Origin: Algibacter marinivivus
GTDB lineage: Bacteria > Bacteroidota > Bacteroidia > Flavobacteriales > Flavobacteriaceae
Length of the DNA: 64,000 bases
NCBI RefSeq assembly: GCF_003143755.1
Contig: NZ_QFRI01000002.1
Span: 248,001-312,000 of the forward strand
Direction: 5' to 3'
Shown here in pieces: positions 8,857 through 16,188 of this stretch. The first letter of the stretch is position 1. Every line of letters starts with the position of its first letter. The notes beneath the pieces were generated by a model that was not told the DNA's origin, made no database searches, and saw only the letters and a list, made by a program, of their open reading frames with translations. The translations under genes were made by a program, and so were the position numbers.

Positions 8857-9303
8857 GTGCAAAATTTAAATTTTCCAACATATACCTTCCGATTCAAAAA
8901 TAACGAAAATAAAGTTTCTATTTTTGATTCAATACGCAAAAAATTTGTGGTTTTACAACCCGAAGAATGGGTTCGTCAACATTGCATTCAATTCTTAATA
9001 AAAGAGAGAGGGTATCCAAAATCTTTAATTAATGTTGAAAAAGAATTAATTTTAAACTCTCTTAAAAAAAGATATGATATAGTAGTTTTCAATACTGATG
9101 GCAGCATCCATTTAATAGTAGAATGCAAAGCTCCAAAAATCGAGATTAAGCAAAACACATTCGATCAGATAGCACGTTATAATTTAGAGTTAAATGCTAC
9201 TTATTTAATGGTAACCAACGGATTAAATCATTATTATTGTCAAATGGATTTTAAAAATAAACGTTATCAATTTTTAAAAGATATTCCAGCATATAAGCCA
9301 TGA
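8857..9303 (+). CDS. Solitary HsdR N-terminal-like (PD-(D/E)xK) protein
   Basis: A 148-residue soluble protein with the nuclease-fold core of the type I restriction HsdR N-terminal domain: KRYDIVVF with Asp74 and, after a short loop, LIVECKAPK with Glu89-x-Lys91. That is the D...ExK catalytic pattern. Helicase and translocase domains of a true HsdR are absent, and no hsdM or hsdS is nearby, so this is not a restriction system. Its stop overlaps the glycosyltransferase start (ATGA at 9300-9303), which implies translational coupling. Role unknown. Confidence 0.8.
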   Translation: MQNLNFPTYTFRFKNNENKVSIFDSIRKKFVVLQPEEWVRQHCIQFLIKERGYPKSLINVEKELILNSLKKRYDIVVFNTDGSIHLIVECKAPKIEIKQNTFDQIARYNLELNATYLMVTNGLNHYYCQMDFKNKRYQFLKDIPAYKP

Positions 9304-10289
9304 AGCTAGCCGTAGTCATATTAAATTGGAATGGAGAAAAACTGTTAGAACAATTTCTACCATCAGTTATTCAGAATTCTAAAACAGCTAAAATATATGT
9401 TGCAGATAATGCTTCTACTGATAACTCTATAACCTTCATGAAAACAAATTATCCAGAAATTACAATTATTCAAAATAATGAAAATGGAGGTTACGCAAAA
9501 GGTTATAATGATTCACTAAAATCTATAGCGGCTGATGTTTTTTGTCTTTTAAATAGTGATGTTGAAGTTACTCAAAACTGGTTAAATCCAATTATAGATA
9601 CTTTTAATAAAGACGCTAACACAGCCATTATTCAACCCAAGATACTAGATTATAAAAACAAAGATTATTTTGAGTATGCAGGTGCTGGCGGTGGTTTTAT
9701 AGACAAATATGGTTATCCATATTGCAGAGGTAGAATTTTTGATACTCTAGAAAATGACCAAGGACAATACAACGATACCACAGAAATTTTTTGGGCTTCA
9801 GGTGCATGTTTATTTATAAAAAACGCAGTGTTTAAAGCATTAAATGGTTTTGACGAACACTTTTTTGCACATATGGAAGAAATAGACCTGTGTTGGCGTG
9901 CAAAGAATTTAGGATACTCTGTAAAATACGTTGGAGCGTCAACAGTATTTCATGTTGGTGGGGCAACTTTAAAAAATACTAATCCGCAAAAAACGTTTTT
10001 AAATTTTAGAAATAGCCTTTTTGCAATTACAAAAAATGCCAATGGTTTTCTTCTTGGTAAATTGTTTGTTAGATTAGTTTTAGATGGTATTGCAGGTATA
10101 AAATTCTTGATTGAGCTTAAACCAAACCATCTATTAGCAGTCTTAAAAGCACACTTTAGTTATTATTATCATTTAAACAGATTGCTAAAACAAAGAAAAA
10201 ATATAAAAAACAAAACAAACTACTACCAGAGAACATCCATAGTGGTTGATTATTTCGTAAATAAAAAAACCAATTACAAAAGTTTATAA
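9300..10289 (+). CDS. Family 2 glycosyltransferase
   Basis: A 329-residue GT-A fold enzyme. The N-terminal VVILNWNGEKLLEQFLPSV nucleotide-binding block is followed by ADNASTDNS, the metal-binding LLNSDVEV, WASGACLFI and the acceptor-side GFDEHFFAHMEEIDLCWR motif. The C-terminal ~80 residues contain a hydrophobic, membrane-apposed stretch and a basic tail, so it probably works at the inner face of the inner membrane. The architecture resembles rhamnosyltransferases acting on surface polysaccharide, but the sugar cannot be read from sequence. The start overlaps the HsdR-N-like gene by 4 bp. Confidence 0.9.
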   Translation: MKLAVVILNWNGEKLLEQFLPSVIQNSKTAKIYVADNASTDNSITFMKTNYPEITIIQNNENGGYAKGYNDSLKSIAADVFCLLNSDVEVTQNWLNPIIDTFNKDANTAIIQPKILDYKNKDYFEYAGAGGGFIDKYGYPYCRGRIFDTLENDQGQYNDTTEIFWASGACLFIKNAVFKALNGFDEHFFAHMEEIDLCWRAKNLGYSVKYVGASTVFHVGGATLKNTNPQKTFLNFRNSLFAITKNANGFLLGKLFVRLVLDGIAGIKFLIELKPNHLLAVLKAHFSYYYHLNRLLKQRKNIKNKTNYYQRTSIVVDYFVNKKTNYKSL

Positions 10290-10338
10290 CTCGTTAGTAA
10301 AAGTTTTGTTAAAATGTTTAAAACCACTGATTTTTATA

Positions 10339-10346
10339 TACTTTTG
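10339..10346 (+). promoter_or_regulatory. -7 element upstream of the OmpA lipoprotein gene
   Basis: TACTTTTG, a perfect TAnnTTTG, lies 36 bp before the ATG at 10383. No TTG is found 17-23 bp upstream, so only the -7 half is supported. Confidence 0.4.
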
Positions 10347-10382
10347 TGCAAACATTATCAAAATTAATCCTTAATTATAATC

Positions 10383-11243
10383 ATGAGAAAAATTTTATTA
10401 CTTAGTGTGTCTGCAATGCTTTTATTAAGCTCTTGTGTATCAAAAAAATTATACACAGATCTTCAAGCAAAACAAAAAGAAACTCAAGACTTACTTAATT
10501 CTGCAACAGTAAAGTTAAATTCTTGTCTAGAAGACAGAGCATCAGCAACAGCACGAGTTGAGGCTATGAAAGACCAACTAGCAGATTTAAAGAAAAACAA
10601 TACAGCCTTAATAAAAAGTTCTCAAGACTTAACAGAACTAACAACCAAAGGCGCTACAAACCTTGAAAAATCTTTAGAAACTCTAAAAGAAAGAGATCTA
10701 AAAATTACACGCCTACAAGACGCCATTACAAGAAAAGATAGTGTAACATTGGCTTTAGTAACAAGCTTAAAACGAGAAGTTGGCATTAACGATCCAGATA
10801 TTGAGGTTAATGTAGAAAAAGGTGTGGTATTTATCTCCATAGCAGATAAATTATTATTCCAAAGCGGAAGCTACAACGTAACATCTAAAGCAAAAGATGT
10901 GTTAGCAAAAGTTGCAAAAGTAATCAACAGCAAACCAGATTTCGAAGCCATGATTGAAGGTCATACAGATAGCCAATCATATAGCAAAGGCGTGTTGGTA
11001 GATAACTGGGATTTAAGTGTAAAACGTTCTACATCTATCATCAGAGTATTACAATCGCTAGATGTTAACCCATCACAATTAATTGCCGCAGGTCGTAGTT
11101 CTTACGTGCCACTAGCAGATAATGATACTGCAGCAAACAGAGCAAAAAACAGACGTACACGTGTTGTTATTCTTCCTAAAATCGATCAGTTTTATGATAT
11201 GATTGAAAAAGAAATGAAAAACCTAGAAGCTGGTAACAACTAG
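10383..11243 (+). CDS. OmpA-family peptidoglycan-binding lipoprotein
   Basis: A 286-residue outer-membrane-anchored protein. The signal peptide ends in the lipobox LLLSSC (Cys18). Residues ~25-125 are a Lys/Glu/Asp-rich coiled coil, and ~150-275 form an OmpA C-terminal domain with IEGHTDSQSY, NWDLSVKRST, AAGRSS and NRAKNRRTRV, the residues that hold diaminopimelate. It probably tethers the outer membrane to peptidoglycan. It has its own -7 element and is closed by an intrinsic terminator at 11269. Similar lipoproteins are abundant in Flavobacteriaceae. Confidence 0.92.
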   Translation: MRKILLLSVSAMLLLSSCVSKKLYTDLQAKQKETQDLLNSATVKLNSCLEDRASATARVEAMKDQLADLKKNNTALIKSSQDLTELTTKGATNLEKSLETLKERDLKITRLQDAITRKDSVTLALVTSLKREVGINDPDIEVNVEKGVVFISIADKLLFQSGSYNVTSKAKDVLAKVAKVINSKPDFEAMIEGHTDSQSYSKGVLVDNWDLSVKRSTSIIRVLQSLDVNPSQLIAAGRSSYVPLADNDTAANRAKNRRTRVVILPKIDQFYDMIEKEMKNLEAGNN

Positions 11244-11268
11244 TACATTTTAAAAAACATATTTAAGA

Positions 11269-11297
11269 AGCTCAATCTAAAGGTTGGGCTTTTTTTA
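11269..11297 (+). terminator. Intrinsic terminator after the OmpA gene
   Basis: AGCTCAA (11269-11275) pairs with TTGGGCT (11284-11290), with one G-T wobble, around an 8-nt loop. Seven T residues follow. Confidence 0.85.
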
Positions 11298-11308
11298 TAC
11301 AATAATTT

Positions 11309-11391
11309 GGGCGTTACCCATTAAGGGGCGCGATTTCACTACTCTCCCGATTACTATCGGGATCAAACATGTCATTCAATCCCTAACTCGG
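11309..11391 (+). repeat. Dispersed intergenic repeat, copy A
   Basis: Begins GGGCGTTACCC, then AAGGGGCGCGA and TTTCACTACTC, an internal hairpin CCCGAT-TACT-ATCGGG, and ends TTCAATCCCTAAC. The same ordered blocks occur at 42711 (same strand) and at 15473 and 33257 (complement), with a related copy at 51795. It lies directly behind a terminator and is non-coding. Confidence 0.8.
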
Positions 11392-11681
11392 GCCTAATTG
11401 CTGGCTTTGTAATTTAATCTAGAAACTGCGCTTTTTAAAAAGATGTTTATCAATAAAAAGTCCTTTGGATAATGCTTTGGAGCTGTTATAAGAATCACGT
11501 AAACAGGAACAAAACTCCTCTTATCGTTCCAAAACGGAACAAAACCGTGAATTAAATCTTATATTTATCATCATATAACAAGTAGTGCTTCATTATTACC
11601 AATCGAATATAAAGCAGTCAACATGTATGAAGAATAAATATATTCAATAAAATGCCAGAGCTAATTAAATAAGTAATCAAC
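11392..11681. other. Non-coding gap before the sulfatase gene
   Basis: The remainder of a 438-bp gap. It holds two direct copies of GGAACAAAAC near 11513 and 11541, the second forming a small hairpin GTTCC-AAAAC-GGAAC. It also holds two copies of TCAACATGTAT, at 11618 and at the sulfatase start (11677), the first followed at once by a stop. I see no gene, and no clear TTG/TAnnTTTG promoter pair. Confidence 0.5.
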
Positions 11682-13337
11682 ATGTATAAAAAATACAGAA
11701 GTTTTAAACTTCTCTTCTCATTCTTACTGGCATCTACAATAGTGCTTTCATGCACAGAACAAAAAAGTAAAAAAGCAATTAATAAGAAACCCAATATAGT
11801 GTTAATCGTTGCCGATGATTTAGGATTTGGCGATATCGGTTGTTATGGCGGAGATATTCAAACACCAAACCTTGATGAATTGTCGCGAAGAGGGATTAAA
11901 TTTAGCAATTTTCATACGGCTCCCATGTGTGCCCCTACACGGGCCATGTTGCTTTCCGGAAATGACAATCATATTGCTGGAATGGGAGGCCAAGGAAATG
12001 TTACAGAAGTGTTTGGTTATGAAGGAAGGTTGACCGATCGAATTGTCACCATTCCTGCTTTGTTGAGAGACCGTGGTTATCATACATATATGGCAGGAAA
12101 ATGGCACCTTGGCAAAACACCTGAATCCAATCCACATCAAAAAGGATTTGAGCACTCTTTTGTTTTACTCCAAGGTGCTGGAAATCACTACAGCAATCGA
12201 AGCGCCCTTTTTGATGGGTTATCTAGTTATACAGAGGATGGAATTTCAACACAATGGATAGAAGGCAATTATTCTACAGATTTTTATACCGATAAATTGA
12301 TTGAATACATAGGTTCTGATAACAGGGATAACAAACCCTTCTTTGCTTTTGCTGCTTATACATCGCCACATTGGCCGTTGCAGGTTGATAAAAAATATTG
12401 GAAAAAGTACAAAGGCCAATATGATGATGGATATGAAAAATTACGAGAACGAAGATTGTCGAGCCTCAAAAAAGCGGGAATTATTCCAAATGATGCCACC
12501 TCTCCACCCAGTCATGAACGCGTATTGCCTTGGGATTCTTTATCGAATCAAGAGCAAAAGAAAGAAGCCAGAAAAATGGAATTGTATGCTGGTATGGTTG
12601 ATAATTTAGACCACAATATTGGTAGATTGATTAAACACTTGAAAGACATAGGTGAATATGAAAACACGCTATTTGTATTCATGTCAGACAATGGCGCTGC
12701 ACACAGAGACTTTATAAATGATGATAGGTTCTCGAGTTTAAAGGAATATTACAACGATGACTTTGATAACATGGGAAATGCCAATTCATATATTTCTTAT
12801 GGTCCACAATGGGCGGAAGCAGGTTCTTCTCCCTTTAGATATTACAAAGACTTTGCAACCGAAGGCGGTACAAACACAACGATGATTATTTGTGGCCCAA
12901 ATGTGAATAGGAAAAATGAAATTCATTATGGTTTTACAAGTCTTTTAGATATAGCACCAACTTTTTATGAGGTGGCCAACGTGACCTATCCAGTAGTCTA
13001 TAACGGGAATAATGTCTATCCTCTAAAAGGAAAATCGCTCATTCCATTTGTCTCTGGAAAATCAAATAAAATTCATGATTCAACTTATGTGTTCGCACTG
13101 GAGCATTACGGCAACGCGATGCTGAGAAAAGGGAATTGGAAAATCACAAATTTCACGAGACCATTTAATATTGAAAATTTCGCCCTTTACAACCTATCAA
13201 ATGATATCGGTGAGCAAATCGATCTTAAGGAATCTGAAAAAGAAAAGTATGCAGAGCTTCTAGACGAATGGATTAGATTTTCTAATGAAATTAAGATTCA
13301 AACTCCAACACCAAGACCTATCGACAAAGGGTTATAG
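11682..13337 (+). CDS. Type I sulfatase lipoprotein (formylglycine-dependent)
   Basis: A 551-residue sulfatase probably displayed as a lipoprotein (lipobox TIVLSC, Cys24). The N-terminal metal site VADDLGFGD and the maturation sequence CAPTRAMLLSG are present. Cys83 of CxPxR would be converted to formylglycine. AGKWHLGK and FMSDNGAAH supply further catalytic residues. Similar to arylsulfatases of marine Bacteroidota that act on algal polysaccharides, but substrate specificity cannot be read. No sulfatase-maturing enzyme, SusC/SusD pair or glycoside hydrolase is adjacent, so it is an orphan here. Base composition looks richer in G+C than its neighbours, consistent with transfer. Confidence 0.92.
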   Translation: MYKKYRSFKLLFSFLLASTIVLSCTEQKSKKAINKKPNIVLIVADDLGFGDIGCYGGDIQTPNLDELSRRGIKFSNFHTAPMCAPTRAMLLSGNDNHIAGMGGQGNVTEVFGYEGRLTDRIVTIPALLRDRGYHTYMAGKWHLGKTPESNPHQKGFEHSFVLLQGAGNHYSNRSALFDGLSSYTEDGISTQWIEGNYSTDFYTDKLIEYIGSDNRDNKPFFAFAAYTSPHWPLQVDKKYWKKYKGQYDDGYEKLRERRLSSLKKAGIIPNDATSPPSHERVLPWDSLSNQEQKKEARKMELYAGMVDNLDHNIGRLIKHLKDIGEYENTLFVFMSDNGAAHRDFINDDRFSSLKEYYNDDFDNMGNANSYISYGPQWAEAGSSPFRYYKDFATEGGTNTTMIICGPNVNRKNEIHYGFTSLLDIAPTFYEVANVTYPVVYNGNNVYPLKGKSLIPFVSGKSNKIHDSTYVFALEHYGNAMLRKGNWKITNFTRPFNIENFALYNLSNDIGEQIDLKESEKEKYAELLDEWIRFSNEIKIQTPTPRPIDKGL

Positions 13338-13356
13338 ATATTTTAAAAAACGAAAG

Positions 13357-13488
13357 CAACAAATACGTGTATAATTAATTGCTAGTGCTCGCCCACTTAC
13401 GAAAATTCTTGCGGATTTTCTATTCAGTTTGTATTTGCTAAATTTAGTGCTTAGACAAGCAACGAAATCATACACAAACACCTTAAGC
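13357..13488 (+). repeat. Long imperfect palindrome, cassette-type repeat E1
   Basis: About 130 bp between the sulfatase and SGNH genes. Outer arms GTGTAT (13367-13372) and ATACAC (13470-13475) pair, with further matches ATT and TTGC inward. A central hairpin GAAAAT (13401) / ATTTTC (13415) lies inside. It shares ordered blocks with the element at 14265: ACGTGTATAATTAA, the GAAAATTC hairpin, GTATTTG, CTAAAT and GCAAC. The two copies suggest a mobile or recombination unit rather than a terminator. Confidence 0.65.
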
Positions 13489-13505
13489 AAAATTTAAAAA
13501 CAGAT

Positions 13506-14249
13506 ATGAAATTTATTAGGTATTTATTTATTACAATTTTCTTTGTTGGAATAGTTGATGAATGTTTAGCACAAGTTAAAAAAGATACTTTGACTGTATT
13601 ATTTATAGGTAACAGCTACACATACTATTCTAATATGCCTCATCTTGTATCTCTAATTTCAGATAGTACTAAAATTAAATTAATAACCTCTAAAAGTACG
13701 GCAGGTGGTGCTAAATTAAGCGACCATTGGTATGGTAATAAAGGACTTAAATCAAAAGAAGCAATAAGTAGTGGGAAATATGATATTGTTGTTTTACAAG
13801 GATCAAGTAGTGAAGCTGTTAAGAAAAAGGAAGAATTTCTCAAATACTCTAAAAAGTTATCTGACCTAGTTAAAGCTTCTGGTGCAAAACCTTACTTCTA
13901 TGTGCCTTGGCCACCAAAAAAAATTCCACAATTTCAAAAAGCAATAACAGAATCGCATCAACAAGCATCAAAAAAAAGTGATTGTGGACTTGTTATGGTT
14001 GGAGAAGCTTGGAAATTAGCTAAAAAATTAAGATCAGATATACAATTGTTTTTACCAGATGGTAGTCATCCAACAGATTTAGGAGCATTTTTAACGGCTT
14101 GTACCTTTGTAAACACTTTTTCAAGAGAACTGCCTAGAAATCTACCAGACAGGTTTTTTATAACTGATTCCGATGGAAAGGAAGTTATGATTTTTAGGGA
14201 AAATTCTTTAGATATTACCTTTTGTCTAAAGGTGGCTCAAAGCTTATAA
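13506..14249 (+). CDS. Secreted SGNH/GDSL-type hydrolase
   Basis: A 247-residue exported protein with a signal peptide (cleavage near Ala22) and the SGNH blocks. The nucleophile serine lies in FIGNSYTYYSNMP (Ser37). A glycine block STAGGAKL and the block-III-like VVLQGSSSE follow, and the catalytic Asp-His pair is in PDGSHPTDLG near the C-terminus. Enzymes of this fold are esterases or acyl/acetyl-hydrolases on carbohydrates or lipids, and the substrate is unknown. The gene is bracketed by two copies of the same palindromic repeat (13357, 14265), as a gene cassette would be. Confidence 0.8.
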   Translation: MKFIRYLFITIFFVGIVDECLAQVKKDTLTVLFIGNSYTYYSNMPHLVSLISDSTKIKLITSKSTAGGAKLSDHWYGNKGLKSKEAISSGKYDIVVLQGSSSEAVKKKEEFLKYSKKLSDLVKASGAKPYFYVPWPPKKIPQFQKAITESHQQASKKSDCGLVMVGEAWKLAKKLRSDIQLFLPDGSHPTDLGAFLTACTFVNTFSRELPRNLPDRFFITDSDGKEVMIFRENSLDITFCLKVAQSL

Positions 14250-14264
14250 AAAAATAGAGCCAAA

Positions 14265-14391
14265 CAACGTGTATAATTAAATGCTTTAGCAAGTGCTTAT
14301 TTGGAAAATTCCTTCAGAATTTTCCGCTGGCAAGTATTTGTTTACTAAATTAGTTGCTCAAACACCCAACTAACCATATACAACAACGTTG
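14265..14391 (+). repeat. Long imperfect palindrome, cassette-type repeat E2
   Basis: 127 bp between the SGNH and SRPBCC genes. Outer ends CAACG (14265-14269) and CGTTG (14387-14391) are inverted, followed inward by TGTATA / TATACA. The centre is a perfect 9-bp stem, GGAAAATTC and GAATTTTCC, around the loop CTTCA (14303-14325). It shares its block order with the repeat at 13357. There is no T-run after the stem and the outer arms are far apart, so it is unlike a terminator. Confidence 0.7.
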
Positions 14392-14430
14392 CCTATAATT
14401 TGAGAAAACGTATAATTAAAAAATATACTG

Positions 14431-14985
14431 ATGAAAAAATTACTATTCATTCTCTTTTCAGTCTTTATGACCTCAATCATATGCGGACAGGAAAAAAGAG
14501 TTGTATCGAAAATTGATTCAACAAAAACGCCTGAATTGGTTCTAATTCAAGAACTAACTATAAAAGCGCCAATCGATTCTGTTTGGAAAGCATATACTAC
14601 AAAAAAAGGCTGGGAGAATTGGGCTGTACCGCTTGCAGAAGTTGACCTAAAAGTTGGCGGTTATATCAAGACGAATTACAATGAACAAGGTAAAATTGGA
14701 GATAGCACTACAATCGTTACTCACATTATAAATTATGTACCGAAAAGACTTCTGACCCTACAATCCGAAATAGCAGATAATTTTCCTGAATTTATGAAAG
14801 ATGATGCCAAGGATTTTTTTAATGTTATTTATTTTGACGAGTTAGAAGATGGAGACACCAATATTAAATCATTTGGAATTGGATATAAAAACAATCCGAA
14901 ATACTTGTCATTAATGAATTATTTTATTCCAGCCAATGAAAAAACCTTAATGAATTTAATCGCTTACTTGGAAAAAAAGGACTGA
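14431..14985 (+). CDS. Exported SRPBCC (AHSA1-like) domain protein
   Basis: A 184-residue protein with a signal peptide (MKKLLFILFSVFMTSIICG) and one START/SRPBCC hydrophobic-cavity domain. The domain shows the strand-helix opening LTIKAPIDSVWKAYTTKKG, then WAVPLAEVDLKVGG, a central beta sheet and a long C-terminal helix. Such domains bind small hydrophobic ligands, and ligand and role are unknown. Most AHSA1 proteins are cytosolic, so the signal peptide is worth noting. It follows repeat E2 and precedes decayed sequence. Confidence 0.75.
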   Translation: MKKLLFILFSVFMTSIICGQEKRVVSKIDSTKTPELVLIQELTIKAPIDSVWKAYTTKKGWENWAVPLAEVDLKVGGYIKTNYNEQGKIGDSTTIVTHIINYVPKRLLTLQSEIADNFPEFMKDDAKDFFNVIYFDELEDGDTNIKSFGIGYKNNPKYLSLMNYFIPANEKTLMNLIAYLEKKD

Positions 14986-15108
14986 AAATAAAAACTGCGG
15001 GCAACACCATTATAAAAAAGCCAGCAGGTAACAATGTATAACCAACTTCTGAATTAGTTAAAGATATTGAAAAAGCGAGCAAACTATGTTTACCAAATAA
15101 TTCTGACA

Positions 15109-15390
15109 ATGAGTTTTATCATGATAGGGTTATTTATAATAAATGTTGTCTTGACATTTTTATCAATGGTAGATAATGTGAACACTAAACAAGTGGAATT
15201 TAATAGAATTGTAAATAATGTTGTTGGATTTCCATTTAAGTAATTTAAAGACGGATTTCCTCTATTCCAATCAAATACTGATTTCTGGACATTGAAGAAT
15301 CTGATGTTTCTCTTTTTTAATACTTTAATTCAATCTGTCGGAATTAATTTAATTGGAAATATAATTAAAATGAGAAAAACGAATAAATAA
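15109..15390 (+). pseudogene. Degenerate small membrane-protein gene with an in-frame stop
   Basis: From the ATG at 15109 the frame reads MSFIMIGLFIINVVLTFLSM and runs to a TAA at 15241-15243. It continues in the same frame without further stops to TAA at 15388, with two hydrophobic segments and a basic end (MRKTNK). Just upstream, in another frame (about 15048-15171), a protein-like stretch with SELVKDIEKASKLC also ends abruptly. Together they look like fragments of one or more inactivated genes in the 582-bp gap after the SRPBCC gene. No family was recognised, and chance open frames in AT-rich DNA are possible. Confidence 0.4.
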
Positions 15391-15472
15391 AATACATTGC
15401 ACAAATAAGCTAAAAAAACTTCTCCAAAAAGCTCATCGCTATTCCAGTTAAAAAAATCACTTTAGCAAACAT

Positions 15473-15559
15473 GCCCGCGTTAGAGATTGAAGCATTTGTT
15501 GAAGCTCCCAGACGCAGGAGGGAGCTACTGCCGAAAGTCCGACCCTTGTGGAAACGCCC
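15473..15559 (-). repeat. Dispersed intergenic repeat, copy B
   Basis: Complement-strand copy of the repeat at 11309. On the plus strand it reads CCCGCGTTAGAGATTGAAG, a hairpin GCTCCC...GGGAGC, then GTCCGACCCTTGTGG and ACGCCCAAATT. It fills the gap between the decayed region and the convergent threonylcarbamoyl-AMP synthase gene. Confidence 0.8.
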
Positions 15560-15567
15560 AAATTATT

Positions 15568-16188
15568 TTAAAAAATCTCTAAACTCCCCTTGCCTTCTCT
15601 AACAACCACAGGATTACCTTCGGATAAATCGATTACCGTGGAGGCTTCATTATCGCCATAACCGCCATCTATAACTAAATCTACTAGATTATCCCACTTC
15701 TCAAGAATGAGTTCTGGGTCTGTGGTGTATTCTAAAACTTCGTCTTCATCATGAATAGATGTTGAAATAATAGGATTTCCAAGTTGTTTTACAATCTCTA
15801 GAGCTATAGAATTATCGGGGATTCTTATACCAACTGTCTTTTTTTTCTTGAAAGGGTTAGGTAACGATTTTGAACCTGGAAGAATAAATGTATAAGGCCC
15901 AGGAAGTGCGCGCTTTAATATTTTAAATACTGAAGTATCTATTTGTTTTACGTAATCGCTTAGATTGCTTAAGTCTTGACAGATAAAAGAAAAGTTAGAC
16001 TTTTCTAGCTTAACGCCTTTAATTTGCGCTACCTTTTCTAAAGCTTTAATATTAGTGATATCGCAGCCTAAACCATAAACGGTATCGGTAGGATAAATAA
16101 TTAAACCACCTTTTTTTAAAACGTCTACAACCTTATTAATCTCTTTAGGATTAGGGTTTTCTTCGTATATTTTGATAAAATCTGCCAT
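15568..16188 (-). CDS. L-threonylcarbamoyladenylate synthase (Sua5/YciO/YrdC family)
   Basis: Makes threonylcarbamoyl-AMP from Thr, bicarbonate and ATP for the t6A37 modification of ANN-decoding tRNAs. The 206-residue YrdC-fold protein shows KGGLIIYPTDTVYGLG, the basic/proline loop KRALPGPYTFILPG, VGIRIPDN and a C-terminal STVIDLS block. The extra Sua5 C-terminal domain is absent. Family members of the YciO branch look similar, so TsaC function is likely but not certain. Its ATG overlaps the stop of the upstream helicase gene (TAATG), so the two are coupled. Confidence 0.88.
   Translation of the reverse strand: MADFIKIYEENPNPKEINKVVDVLKKGGLIIYPTDTVYGLGCDITNIKALEKVAQIKGVKLEKSNFSFICQDLSNLSDYVKQIDTSVFKILKRALPGPYTFILPGSKSLPNPFKKKKTVGIRIPDNSIALEIVKQLGNPIISTSIHDEDEVLEYTTDPELILEKWDNLVDLVIDGGYGDNEASTVIDLSEGNPVVVREGKGSLEIF

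Noticed and set aside
8796-8939. N-terminal extension of holA
   Set aside because: Not homologous to HolA as I know it and runs antisense into the HsdR-N gene.
8857-9303. Restriction-modification system
   Set aside because: Only the N-terminal nuclease-like domain is present, with no helicase, methylase or specificity gene.
11618-11687. Duplicated start region of the sulfatase gene (two copies of TCAACATGTAT)
   Set aside because: The match is only 11 bp, and the first copy leads to a stop after four codons; too weak to treat as duplication or a leader peptide.
13357-14391. True integron attC sites
   Set aside because: No integrase gene is visible and the ends (CAACG / CGTTG) do not give the GTTRRRY/RYYYAAC cores; only the general layout is cassette-like.
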